A stretch of 64,000 nt of DNA from an uncultured Pelagibacteraceae bacterium (lineage in GTDB: Bacteria; Pseudomonadota; Alphaproteobacteria; Pelagibacterales; Pelagibacteraceae). The notes beneath the pieces were generated by a model, which had not been told where the DNA came from, did no database searches, and saw nothing but the letters and a program-made list of their open reading frames with translations. The stretch spans positions 26,623 through 90,622 of the forward strand of contig CABZXL010000003.1 of NCBI GenBank assembly GCA_902529715.1. Reading direction: 5' to 3'. Each line of letters opens with the position of its first letter. Within the stretch, counting starts at the first letter, position 1. The position numbers were made by a program, and so were the translations under genes. Positions 9,729-19,761 of the stretch are shown here, piece after piece.

Positions 9729-10652
9729 CTATTTTTTATAACTCCCCTTAGATTGACTTTTTAAATTTTCTCCAATTTCTATTCCTAGTTCTGCTGCATG
9801 TTTTATATCTTTGGAAGACTTACAATAAAATCTTTCTTTTCCGTCTAAAGAAAAAAGTTCTCCTTCTAGTGTTATATTTTCATTATTTATAATTGATATT
9901 GCACCAACTGCAGTTTCGCAGTCTCCTTCTAAAACTTTAAGAACATTTCTTTCGGCTTGAGAGCTTTTAAAAGTTTTTAAATCATTTATTTTTTTTAAAA
10001 GATTTTTTATAAAATCATCATCACTTTTACATTGCAATGCTATAACTCCTTGCCCAGCACTTGGAATAATTTCATCAATAGAAAAAATTTCAGAAATGTG
10101 CTCGTCTAAATTTAAAGAATTAATACCAGCATAAGACAATATTACTGCGTCATATAAATTTTCATTTAATTTATTTATCCTAGTGTCAACATTGCCTCTA
10201 ATTAATTTATAATTCAAATCATTTCTTTTATTTTTTAGCTGAAATTCTCTTCTAAAAGATGAAGTTCCTATTATTGAATTTTTTTTCAAATCTTTAAATT
10301 TTATTTTATTTTTAGAAATTAATACTTCTCTAGGATCATTTCTTTCTAAAAAACAATTAGTTATTAATCCCTCAGTTTCATCTGATGGCATATCCTTTAA
10401 AGCATGCACCGCAATGTCAATTTTATTTTCTAATAATTCTTTTTCTATTTTTTTTGAAAAAAGTCCCTTACCTCCTATTTCAGAAAGTCTATCTTTTTGA
10501 TTTAAATCTCCTGCAGTAGTAATTTTTTTTATTTCAACACTCTCAATATTTAATTCTTTAGATGTTTTTAAAATTTTTTCTTTTGCTTTTTCAGCATATA
10601 TTAAAGCTAATTTACTACCTCTTGATCCAATAATAATTTTTTTGCTTTTCAT
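9729..10652 (-). CDS. hemC: hydroxymethylbilane synthase
   Basis: ORF; IIGSRGSKLAL, HALKDMPS, GDCETAVGA. Confidence 0.96.
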   Translation of the reverse strand: MKSKKIIIGSRGSKLALIYAEKAKEKILKTSKELNIESVEIKKITTAGDLNQKDRLSEIGGKGLFSKKIEKELLENKIDIAVHALKDMPSDETEGLITNCFLERNDPREVLISKNKIKFKDLKKNSIIGTSSFRREFQLKNKRNDLNYKLIRGNVDTRINKLNENLYDAVILSYAGINSLNLDEHISEIFSIDEIIPSAGQGVIALQCKSDDDFIKNLLKKINDLKTFKSSQAERNVLKVLEGDCETAVGAISIINNENITLEGELFSLDGKERFYCKSSKDIKHAAELGIEIGENLKSQSKGSYKK

Positions 10653-10710
10653 TAAATTAATTTATACTCCATCTTTATATTTAGAATTTTAAATTAATAA
10701 AAACTAATTT

Positions 10711-11784
10711 ATGTCAAAAAAACCAGTAATTCTTGGAATAGAGTCTAGTTGTGACGAAACTGCAGTGGCTTTAATTAGAGAAAATAAGGAAGGTGAACCA
10801 GAAATTTTATCTAATGTAATTTCAAGCCAAGTAGATATTCATAAAGAATTTGGAGGAGTGGTTCCTGAACTTGCTGCCAGAGCACATATAGAAAAAATTG
10901 ATTTAATTGCTAAAAAAGCATTAGATGAAAGCGGAATTAATTTAAATGAAGTAGATGCAGTTGCTGCAACCGCTGGCCCAGGTTTAGTTGTTTGTTTATC
11001 TGTTGGACTAAACTTTGGTAAAGCTCTTTCGATATGTTTAAAAAAACCATTTATTGCAATTAACCATTTGGAAGGGCACGCATTAAGTCCTAAACTAAAT
11101 TCAAAAATAAATTATCCTTACCTTCTGCTTCTTATCTCTGGAGGACATACTCAATATTTGTGCGTTGAAGAACTTGGAAAATATAAAAGACTTGGAACAA
11201 CTATTGATGACGCAGTCGGAGAAGCATTTGATAAAACTGCAAAGTTACTTGGTATTGAATTCCCTGGAGGACCTAAAATTGAAGAATTTTCTAAAAAAGG
11301 AGATCCAACAAAATTTGATTTACCAAAACCAATAATTAATAAAGGGGGTTGTAACTTATCTTTTGCAGGACTTAAAACAGCTATTCTTAGAATTACAAAA
11401 AAAATAAAAACAGAACAAGATAAATATGATCTTGCTGCTTCATTTCAAAAAACAATTGAAGAAATATTATATAAAAAAACTAAAATTGCTTTCGCAGAAT
11501 TTAAAAAAATTTATGGAAACAAAAATAATTTATTTGTTATTGCTGGAGGAGTTGCTTCAAATAAAAAAATTAGAGATCGTTTAAATTTATTAAGTAAAGA
11601 AGAAAATTTTGAAACAATTTTTCCACCTATAGATTTATGTAGTGATAATGCTGCAATGATTGCATTGGTTGGTTTAGAAAAATTTAAAAAAAACCAATTT
11701 AATAATTTAGATTTTCCAGCAAAACCTAGGTGGCAATTAGATGAAAACGCCATTTTTTTAAAAGGAGCTGGTGTAAAAATTTAA
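10711..11784 (+). CDS. tsaD: tRNA threonylcarbamoyladenosine biosynthesis protein TsaD
   Basis: ORF; LGIESSCDETAVALI, NHLEGHALSP, LISGGHTQYL. Confidence 0.97.
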   Translation: MSKKPVILGIESSCDETAVALIRENKEGEPEILSNVISSQVDIHKEFGGVVPELAARAHIEKIDLIAKKALDESGINLNEVDAVAATAGPGLVVCLSVGLNFGKALSICLKKPFIAINHLEGHALSPKLNSKINYPYLLLLISGGHTQYLCVEELGKYKRLGTTIDDAVGEAFDKTAKLLGIEFPGGPKIEEFSKKGDPTKFDLPKPIINKGGCNLSFAGLKTAILRITKKIKTEQDKYDLAASFQKTIEEILYKKTKIAFAEFKKIYGNKNNLFVIAGGVASNKKIRDRLNLLSKEENFETIFPPIDLCSDNAAMIALVGLEKFKKNQFNNLDFPAKPRWQLDENAIFLKGAGVKI

Positions 11785-11803
11785 TTAAAAATCAAGATAG
11801 ATA

Positions 11804-12907
11804 TTAATAGAATGAAATTAATGATGACAATAATTTATGCTGATATCTCCAATTACCAAGTATATTAAAAGACATTGCGCATTCATAAGTACATTTACAT
11901 TTTGATTTAATTATAAAATTTTTGATTTCTTTATTTTTTTCTGTATTCCAGAGTTTTAAAAAATCCATATCAAAATCTCTTAGGTCTCCAATTAGTTTAT
12001 CTTCAAGTATTTCACAAGGATAAACTTTTCCATCTGGGGTTATAACGCCAAATAATGAAGATGCATGGCATGGGCTTATATAGTTATTATTTTTATAAAT
12101 TTTCTTTATTAAATCCCAAGAAATTTCATCCTTTTTATTATGAATTTTACCTTGAATTGTATTTGCATAGTTTACTATTTTTTTCTGTTTCTGATATTCT
12201 TTTATTTTATTAGTAAGCCAGTCGTAGGCATTCAAAATTTGTTCAACTTTTTCTTTAGGTCTAGTATAAACACCCTCGTCTCTAACAAGACAACATTTAA
12301 TAGAGTCAATTTTACAATCTTCAGTAAAATAATAAAAAATTTCTTTTATATTTGAACAATTTTCATGTGTAACTGTAATACTTACTGAAGCATTTATATT
12401 TGGATTATTTAACTTTTTAATTATTTCATAGCTTTTAATACAATCGTTAAATAGATTTTTTATTTTTCTTACCGCATTGTGTTTTTCAGGAAGATCATCA
12501 ATTGAGATTTGAAAATTAACTTCTATATCTTTATTAAACTTTGCTATTTCTTCTGCAAAAAATTTTATTCTATCTGGCAAACTTCCATTTGTTGTTACAT
12601 AAATTGACTGTATGCTTGTATTTTTTATATATAACTTAGCTATCTCAACTATATCTTTTCTTGCAAATGGCTCTCCTCCTGTAAAGTTAACATTTAATAA
12701 AGTATCACCCATATTTTTTGTCATTTTTTCTATTTCTTCTAGTGTAAGTTCACCTTTAAATGTTTTTGGATTATCAAAATCAATAAAACAAAAAGAACAT
12801 CTTGCGTTACATCTATTTGTAAGAAAATGAATTAGGCTTACAGGTGTTTTTTTTTTAAAGTAAATATTATTTACAACTTTTGAAAATTTTGCTTTTTTTG
12901 TTATCAA
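11804..12907 (-). CDS. radical SAM protein with C-terminal SPASM-like cysteines
   Basis: ORF; NRCNARCSFCFID (CxxxCxxC), NFTGGEPFAR, C-terminal KCKCTYECAMSFN. Confidence 0.9.
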   Translation of the reverse strand: MITKKAKFSKVVNNIYFKKKTPVSLIHFLTNRCNARCSFCFIDFDNPKTFKGELTLEEIEKMTKNMGDTLLNVNFTGGEPFARKDIVEIAKLYIKNTSIQSIYVTTNGSLPDRIKFFAEEIAKFNKDIEVNFQISIDDLPEKHNAVRKIKNLFNDCIKSYEIIKKLNNPNINASVSITVTHENCSNIKEIFYYFTEDCKIDSIKCCLVRDEGVYTRPKEKVEQILNAYDWLTNKIKEYQKQKKIVNYANTIQGKIHNKKDEISWDLIKKIYKNNNYISPCHASSLFGVITPDGKVYPCEILEDKLIGDLRDFDMDFLKLWNTEKNKEIKNFIIKSKCKCTYECAMSFNILGNWRYQHKLLSSLISFY

Positions 12908-12908
12908 T

Positions 12909-13892
12909 TTATTTTTGTGTATATAGTTTTTTAATTATGTAGTCTTTTAATAATATGCTGGAAACAAATCCAATACCAGGCATAAAAATACTAATAAATG
13001 TTAATTTTAAACTTTTAAAAAAATTACTAGAATAGTTAATTTTAAATGCATTTATTAAACAAACAATAAAAATAAATAATAAGCCTAAAATATAAATATT
13101 TAAGTAAAATTCACTTAAAAAAATTAAAGGGAACATTAAGATAAATATAAATGGTAAGGATGAAATTAGCAAAAGAAAACTCTCTAAACAAGGAAATTTT
13201 AAAAATGTTCTTAAACCAGTTGATCCATATACAAATCTTTGTCGAGCAAAATGTTTAAAATTTCTATCTTTATGAAAAACATAAATACTTGGGCAAAACA
13301 TAATTTTATAACCTAATTTTCGTATATTTTTATTCAAAGAAATTTCCTCACCAGAATATAAATTTTCATACATTCCTTTAACTTTTTTATATAAATCAGT
13401 TCTAACAATCAAATTACAACTTGGTAAAAAATTAACATAACATTCTTTATTCTCTCGATTGCTTTTTGTAATTGTATTTAAGGTAACAAAAGATAACTTC
13501 CTTGATCTTGATACTAATTTTTTTTCTATATCTTTAGTTTTAGGAGATAAATTTGGCCCTCCTACAGCGCCTAATTTTTTATATTTTTTAAATAATTTAT
13601 GAACATCATTAAGCCAAAAGGATTTGGGATATGCATCACTATCAATAAAACAAACAAATCTTGTTTTGCAATTTTTTACAGCTAAATTTCTTTTAAAACC
13701 AATTGTTTCATTTCCTGAAACAAAAATTTTTATTTTATTATCTTTTTTAAAATTTTGATATTTATCTAGAATTAAAAATATTTTTATTTTTTTATAATAT
13801 TTTCTTATATTTTTTATACAAAAACTTAAATTTTGATCATAAGATCTAGAGGGTATAATTACGGTTATGTCTTTTTCTACAGACTTGGTCAC
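12909..13892 (-). CDS. glycosyltransferase family 2
   Basis: ORF; ITVIIPSRSYDQNL, CFIDSDAYPK, C-terminal hydrophobic region. Confidence 0.85.
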   Translation of the reverse strand: MTKSVEKDITVIIPSRSYDQNLSFCIKNIRKYYKKIKIFLILDKYQNFKKDNKIKIFVSGNETIGFKRNLAVKNCKTRFVCFIDSDAYPKSFWLNDVHKLFKKYKKLGAVGGPNLSPKTKDIEKKLVSRSRKLSFVTLNTITKSNRENKECYVNFLPSCNLIVRTDLYKKVKGMYENLYSGEEISLNKNIRKLGYKIMFCPSIYVFHKDRNFKHFARQRFVYGSTGLRTFLKFPCLESFLLLISSLPFIFILMFPLIFLSEFYLNIYILGLLFIFIVCLINAFKINYSSNFFKSLKLTFISIFMPGIGFVSSILLKDYIIKKLYTQK

Positions 13893-13977
13893 TATTAAAA
13901 TATTATATTTGGTTATTATTCAAAATTATTTTCTTTAAATTGTATTTGTTTGGTATAATGAGTTTAGAAATAATATA

Positions 13978-14679
13978 ATGTCAAATTTAAAATTATCAAT
14001 AATTATACCTATTTACAATGAAGAGAAAACAATAATACAAACATTAAAGAGAATTAAAGAAACAAATAATAATAAAATAAATTATGAAACAATAGTAATT
14101 AATGATGGTTCAAAAGATGGTACTTTAGATTTATTAAAATCACATAGTGATCTTTATGATCATTTAATTGATTATAATAATAATTCAGGAAAAGGATATG
14201 CGGTTAAAAAAGGATTAGAGGCATCTACGGGTGATTATATAATTTTTCAAGATGCCGATTTGGAATATGATCCAAAAGATTTTTCTAAATTTATTGATTT
14301 AATTAATAATCAAAATGTAGATGGTATTATAGGATCGAGATTTGTTTATAGCGGATTTACTAGATCACACAGTTTTCTAAATAAAATAGGAAATCATATA
14401 TTAACATTTATTTTTAACGCTTTGTACAATACAACTTTCACAGATATATATTCTTGTTATTATTGTTATAGAAAAAATTTATTAAATCATGAAAATTTAA
14501 AAACCTTTGGCTTTGAACAACACGCAGAAATCTTGTGCAAAACTATTAAGAATGGTAAATTTTTTTATGAAGTTCCAATAAGCTACAATGGCCGCACTCA
14601 TGATGAGGGGAAAAAAATTAAATTCTACCATTTTTTTTCAGTATTATTCAGAATTATTATGGAAAGAATATCTTTTTAA
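13978..14679 (+). CDS. glycosyltransferase family 2 (polyprenyl-phosphate sugar synthase-like)
   Basis: ORF; LSIIIPIYNEEKTI, INDGSKDGT, FQDADLEYDP, IGSRF. Confidence 0.92.
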   Translation: MSNLKLSIIIPIYNEEKTIIQTLKRIKETNNNKINYETIVINDGSKDGTLDLLKSHSDLYDHLIDYNNNSGKGYAVKKGLEASTGDYIIFQDADLEYDPKDFSKFIDLINNQNVDGIIGSRFVYSGFTRSHSFLNKIGNHILTFIFNALYNTTFTDIYSCYYCYRKNLLNHENLKTFGFEQHAEILCKTIKNGKFFYEVPISYNGRTHDEGKKIKFYHFFSVLFRIIMERISF

Positions 14680-14685
14680 TTAATT

Positions 14686-17247
14686 ATGACAAAAAAAATT
14701 GTCATTGTTGGCGCTCTTGGATATTTAGGAACAGAACTGTGTAAAATCTACTCGGGTGAAAGTTGGCGTAATAAAATCATAGCTCTAGATGATCGCTTTA
14801 TTTCTGAAAGAGTAAGCCAATTAAAAGATTGGAATATAGAATTTTTTCAAGGTCACATTTTAGATAATAAGTTTTTAAATAAACATTTAAATAATGCTGA
14901 TGTTGTTCACCATTTAGCAGGTGTAACAGATGTAGCTTATACAAAAACAGAGGCAAATTCTGAATTAGATGAAAGAATAAGATCAATAGCAATAGATGGA
15001 ACTAATAATATTTTAAAAAATATTCCTAATAATTGTAAAATAATTTTTCCATCTACACATGTTGTTTTTGAAGGATTTGAACATGCAAAAGAAAATATTT
15101 TAGAAAATGAGCCTCCTCGACCTATTTTGATGTATTCAAAAAGTAAGGTTCAAAATGAAATTGATATAAAAAACTCAAATAATGATTACGTAATTTTACG
15201 ACTTGGCTCAGTCTATGGATATTCTTTAGATACTATGCGTATAAATATAATGCCAAACCTATTTTCTAAAATTACATCTCAAAATGGAACGATTAAACTA
15301 TTCTCGGGCGGCAAGCAGTTAAAAAGTCTTGTTAATTTAATTGATGTTGTAAGATGCATGAAGTTTGTTGAAGAAAACCAAAAAATAAAGAAAGAAATTT
15401 TTCATTTAGTTAACGAACAAACAACAGTAAAAAAAGTAGCAGAAATTTGTAAAAAAATTAATCCAAAAATTAAAATAGAAGTCACAAATGATGAAGCTCC
15501 AAATAAAGGTTATACTTTATCAAATAAAAAATTATTGAATACAGGATTTAAATTTCTTTATAACGTTCAAGATTCAATTAAACAAATGATTCATCAATGG
15601 TCATTTAGAAAAGATAATAATAACTTAGAGCATATTTTTAAAGGAGAAAATGAGTTCATAGACTCAAGGGGTAAAATAAGTAATTATGAGCTGCCAGAAC
15701 CTATAAATTTAATTGGATACATAGAATCTAAAAAAGGAACAGTTAGAGCTAATCACTTTCATCCAATTCAAGAACAAAAATGTTTGCTTGTTAAGGGTCA
15801 ATTTATAAGTGTTTACAAAGATTTAATTAATAATAAATCACATCGAGTAACACATATTGTAAATGAAGGAGAACTAATAGTCACTAAACCAAATGTTGCT
15901 CACTCTATGGTTTTTACAAAAGATTCTATATTCCTAAATTTGGTTAGAGGCGAAAGAGAACATAAAAATTATGGAATAACTCATACACTTCCTTACGAGT
16001 TAGTAAATAATATAGATCGGATTAACTTATTAAATATTTATAAATTTAATTGTAGATGTTGTAATAATGAAAAACTTAAAAGAGTAGTTTCATTAGGATT
16101 TCAGCCATTAGCAAATAACTTAATGAAATCAAAAAATGATAGAGTTGATCTTTATCCTTTAGAAATGAATTATTGCTCAAAATGTCATAACTGTCAGCTT
16201 TCAGTAAATATTGAGCCAAAAAAAATGTTTTCAAATTATCTTTATTTATCTTCAACTTCAGAAACATTTAAACAACATTTTAAAAAAGCAGCTAAACAGT
16301 ATGTTAAAGATTTTAAACTTTCACCTAAAAAATCGTATGTTATTGATATTGGTAGTAATGATGGTGTAGGTTTAAAACCATTTAAAGATTTAAACTTCAA
16401 ACATCTTCTAGGAATTGAACCTGCAAAAAACTTAGCAAAGCTTGCTAATAAAAATAAGATAAAAACATTTAATGGTTTTTTAAATAAAAAAAATCTAAAG
16501 AAAATTAAAAGAAATGCTGACATTATTCTAGCATCTAATGTGTTTGCACATTCTGATGATTTAAAAACTATGGCTGAATGTATGCTTAAGCTATTAAAAA
16601 AAAATGGAACTATTATTATAGAAATCCAGTATCTAATAAATACTTTGAAAGATTTAACTTTTGATAATATTTATCATGAACATTACAACTACTGGTCATT
16701 AACCTCCCTAAAATATTTTTTTAATCAATTTAGTGCAAAAATTTTTAAAGCTGAAAAAATTAATACACACGGAGGATCTTTAAGAATTTATGTTACTAAA
16801 AATATAAATAAGAAGGATGATAAAAGTATAAAAAAAATTATAAAAGAGGAAGAAAGATTTGGAATTAGAAAATTTGAAACTTACAAAAAATTTGGTGAAA
16901 AAATTTATAAAATAAGAAAAAATTTTTTAAAAAATATAGATAAAATTAAAAATAATAATCAAAAAATTATAGGTTATGGATCGCCAGCAAAGGCTACTAC
17001 AGCTTTAAATTTCTTTGGTATTTCTAAGGAAATTGAATATATCATTGAAGATAATAAGCTAAAACAAGGAAAATATCTCCCAGGAGTTAAAATACCAATT
17101 CTAAATAATAAAAAAAAATTTAATAAGAATTCTTCATTATTAATTCTTGCATGGAATTTTTTTGATGAAATAAAAAAAAAGAATGAAAAATTTTTTAAAC
17201 ACATCATTAATATCAAAAATTTAGAAAAGGATAATTTTTTTAAATGA
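14686..17247 (+). CDS. three-domain fusion: NAD-dependent epimerase/dehydratase + sugar 3,5-epimerase-like cupin + sugar C-methyltransferase
   Basis: Single 853-aa ORF; N-term KIVIVGALGYLGTEL...YSKSK; middle IESKKGTVRANHFHPIQEQKCLLVKGQ...NVAHSMVF; C-term CRCCNNEKLKRVVSLGFQPLANNL...CSKCHNCQLS, VIDIGSNDGVGL. Confidence 0.88.
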   Translation: MTKKIVIVGALGYLGTELCKIYSGESWRNKIIALDDRFISERVSQLKDWNIEFFQGHILDNKFLNKHLNNADVVHHLAGVTDVAYTKTEANSELDERIRSIAIDGTNNILKNIPNNCKIIFPSTHVVFEGFEHAKENILENEPPRPILMYSKSKVQNEIDIKNSNNDYVILRLGSVYGYSLDTMRINIMPNLFSKITSQNGTIKLFSGGKQLKSLVNLIDVVRCMKFVEENQKIKKEIFHLVNEQTTVKKVAEICKKINPKIKIEVTNDEAPNKGYTLSNKKLLNTGFKFLYNVQDSIKQMIHQWSFRKDNNNLEHIFKGENEFIDSRGKISNYELPEPINLIGYIESKKGTVRANHFHPIQEQKCLLVKGQFISVYKDLINNKSHRVTHIVNEGELIVTKPNVAHSMVFTKDSIFLNLVRGEREHKNYGITHTLPYELVNNIDRINLLNIYKFNCRCCNNEKLKRVVSLGFQPLANNLMKSKNDRVDLYPLEMNYCSKCHNCQLSVNIEPKKMFSNYLYLSSTSETFKQHFKKAAKQYVKDFKLSPKKSYVIDIGSNDGVGLKPFKDLNFKHLLGIEPAKNLAKLANKNKIKTFNGFLNKKNLKKIKRNADIILASNVFAHSDDLKTMAECMLKLLKKNGTIIIEIQYLINTLKDLTFDNIYHEHYNYWSLTSLKYFFNQFSAKIFKAEKINTHGGSLRIYVTKNINKKDDKSIKKIIKEEERFGIRKFETYKKFGEKIYKIRKNFLKNIDKIKNNNQKIIGYGSPAKATTALNFFGISKEIEYIIEDNKLKQGKYLPGVKIPILNNKKKFNKNSSLLILAWNFFDEIKKKNEKFFKHIINIKNLEKDNFFK

Positions 17248-18024
17248 GTCTAAAAAAAATAATTGATAAGGAACTTTTTTTTATTATTTTAATAATTTTT
17301 ATTATTCTTATATTTATTAAAAATATAAACTTTTTTCAAAAACTTATATTTTCTTCCAAATTTAGATTTTGAAGAAAGAATAACTACCAAAGTTTATAAT
17401 TATTGTAACAATGAATCTGTTGGATATGTTCACGATATAAAAAAAAAATTTAATATAACAAATAATCCAAAGGTTATAAATTTTGATATACACCCTGATC
17501 CAAGCTGGGTATTTCTTAATACTTCAAAACCAAAGAGTGATAAGTATTTAATAGTTCTAAATTATATAGAAAATCCCAATATTTTTTTTCATAAGACAAA
17601 TAAAATTTTTAGAGGTGAAAAAATATTAAATGCAGCTGGGATAAAAGAAATCCAATTTTTATCCAAATATAAAAAACCAATTAAAATTAATGGTAATTTA
17701 CACTTATACCAAGTTAAAGTTGGAACCTTTAATTTTAAAAATTTCGATGAATTAGAAAAAAATAATTTTAAATTAAAAGAAATTTTTAAATTAAAATTAA
17801 ATAAAGATAACTATGTTAATTCAAAATATTTAGTTAATAAAGAAATATCAGATTTTGGTGGAAGGGAAGTTTTAAACCTAATAAAAATTTTAGACAATCA
17901 AAATAACGAAATTGAAGAAATAGACAAAATTCAAGTAAGTTTAATAAATCAAATTTCACTTAATAACTATCAAATATTAGATAATTTTAAAAATAAATGT
18001 TTATATTTAAAAAAAAATGGATGA
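17244..18024 (+). pseudogene. frameshifted membrane-anchored protein of unknown function in saccharide island
   Basis: ATG at 17244 (overlapping the upstream TGA) gives MSLKKIIDKELFFIILIIFIILIFIKNINFF... and stops at 17370-17372; the +1 frame is open from 17329 to TGA 18022-18024 (LPNLDFEERITTKVYNYCNNESVGYVHD...) with no in-frame ATG. Confidence 0.75.
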
Positions 18025-19331
18025 AATAATTAAAATTTTGTTTCAAATTGGATTGATATTATTTATTTTTTTAATTCCAATTTTTAAACTTAACTCAAAT
18101 AATACTTTGAGTTTAAAAAATGCAACAACACTAGATCAAACTTTTTTTAATTTTATTATTTTAATAAATTTAATACTATTTTTATCTTTTTTTTTAGTTT
18201 TAAAATATCTTCAATAATTTTTTATAATTTCCTTTTTTATATTGGCATCATTAATTTATAATTTAGTTTTAAAGTATAATTTTTTAGGAAGCTTAGAATA
18301 TAAGTTAAAGCTATTTTTTTTTACAATATTTTTTATTTTAATTTCTTTTGACTTATTATTTAATCTTGAGCTTGGCTGGGATGCACAAAAATTATGGTTT
18401 CCAAAAGTTTTAAATTTTTATCAAGGAAATACTATTGCCAATCTTGAAACACTTCTTTGGCCAGAATATCCATTTTTAGGTTCACTACTATGGGCTTTTT
18501 TTTGGAAAATTAGTTTTTTCTGAATATGAATATCTTGGAAGATTAATCTATGTATTTATTTTTTGTTTATCTATTTTTTCTATTAGTGAAATTTTGAAAT
18601 TATCTTTTATAAAACAAATGTTATTTGCTTCTTTAAGCATTTTGCTTATTTACAATTACAATTTGTTTAATGGATATCAAGAAATAATAATTTTTTCTTT
18701 GGTAATTTTGGCTGCAAAATATTCTTATTTAATTATTTTAGAAAAAAAGCTAGATATTTTTTATTTAATATTTCTTTTATTAATATTTAATTCTATTATT
18801 TGGATAAAAAATGAAGGTATATTTATTTCATTATTTTTATTTTTTAATATTTTTTTATTCTCAAAATATAAATTAAAACATAAATTAATTTCTTTATTTA
18901 TTTTAATTTTATTAATTGCTTTAAGATTGTTGATTTTTAAATTTTATAATTTTGAAATAAGTTTACAACCAGGCTCATATAATAATTTTTCTCTAAGTGA
19001 AATATTTAATAAAATTAGTATTGATAGGTTAAGTATAATTTATAAATATTTGATACAAAGTATTTTTAAAAATTATTTAGTATTGTTAAGTCTACTATTT
19101 ATTTTATTTTATTTTATTAAAAAGAAAAATTTTAAAAATATCAATTTCGTATTATTTTACTTCTTTCTAAATATTGTATTTATTAATTTTGCATATTTAT
19201 TAACTGATTTACCAATAGAGTTTGCGGCTAAAAGCGGCACACATAGATTAATGTTTGAGTTTTCTGGATATTATTTGCTGTTCATAATAATTTTTCTAAA
19301 TGAATTTTGTAAACAAAGTAAAAAAAATTAG
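18017..19331 (+). pseudogene. disrupted polytopic membrane protein, probably a glycosyltransferase (GT39/ArnT-like)
   Basis: Three ORF fragments form one hydrophobic protein: in-frame TAA at 18215-18217 and a +1 shift at the T8 run 18496-18503. Middle part ELGWDAQKLWFPKVLNFYQ resembles membrane GT loops. Confidence 0.7.
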
Positions 19332-19748
19332 ATGCAGTATTGGTTAATGAAGTCTGAACCAAATGTTTGGTCTATTGATAATCAAAAAAAATCTGGTTTA
19401 AAGGGCGCTACTTGGGATGGAGTTAGAAATTATCAGGCTGCAAATAATTTAAAAAAAATGTCAAAAGGTGATCTTTGTTTTTTTTATCATTCAAATATTG
19501 GAAAAGAAATTGTTGGTATAGTCGAGGTAATAAAAGATGCCTTTATAGATCCAACAGATAAAGATGGGAAATTTGTAGCTGTGCAGGTTAGATTTAAAAA
19601 AGCTTTGAATAAGCCTGTTTCTTTAGAAGAAATTAAAAAAAATCCTAATTTACGTAGGTTGCCTCTTGTTAGACAAAGCAGATTATCAGTTATGCCTATA
19701 GATACTAAAAGCTGGAAAATTATTTTGAAGATGAGTAGTATTGGCTAA
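19332..19748 (+). CDS. EVE domain-containing protein
   Basis: ORF; YWLMKSEPNVWSID, WDGVRNYQAANNLKKMSKGDLCFFYHSN. Confidence 0.95.
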   Translation: MQYWLMKSEPNVWSIDNQKKSGLKGATWDGVRNYQAANNLKKMSKGDLCFFYHSNIGKEIVGIVEVIKDAFIDPTDKDGKFVAVQVRFKKALNKPVSLEEIKKNPNLRRLPLVRQSRLSVMPIDTKSWKIILKMSSIG

Positions 19749-19761
19749 AAAATAAATCTTT

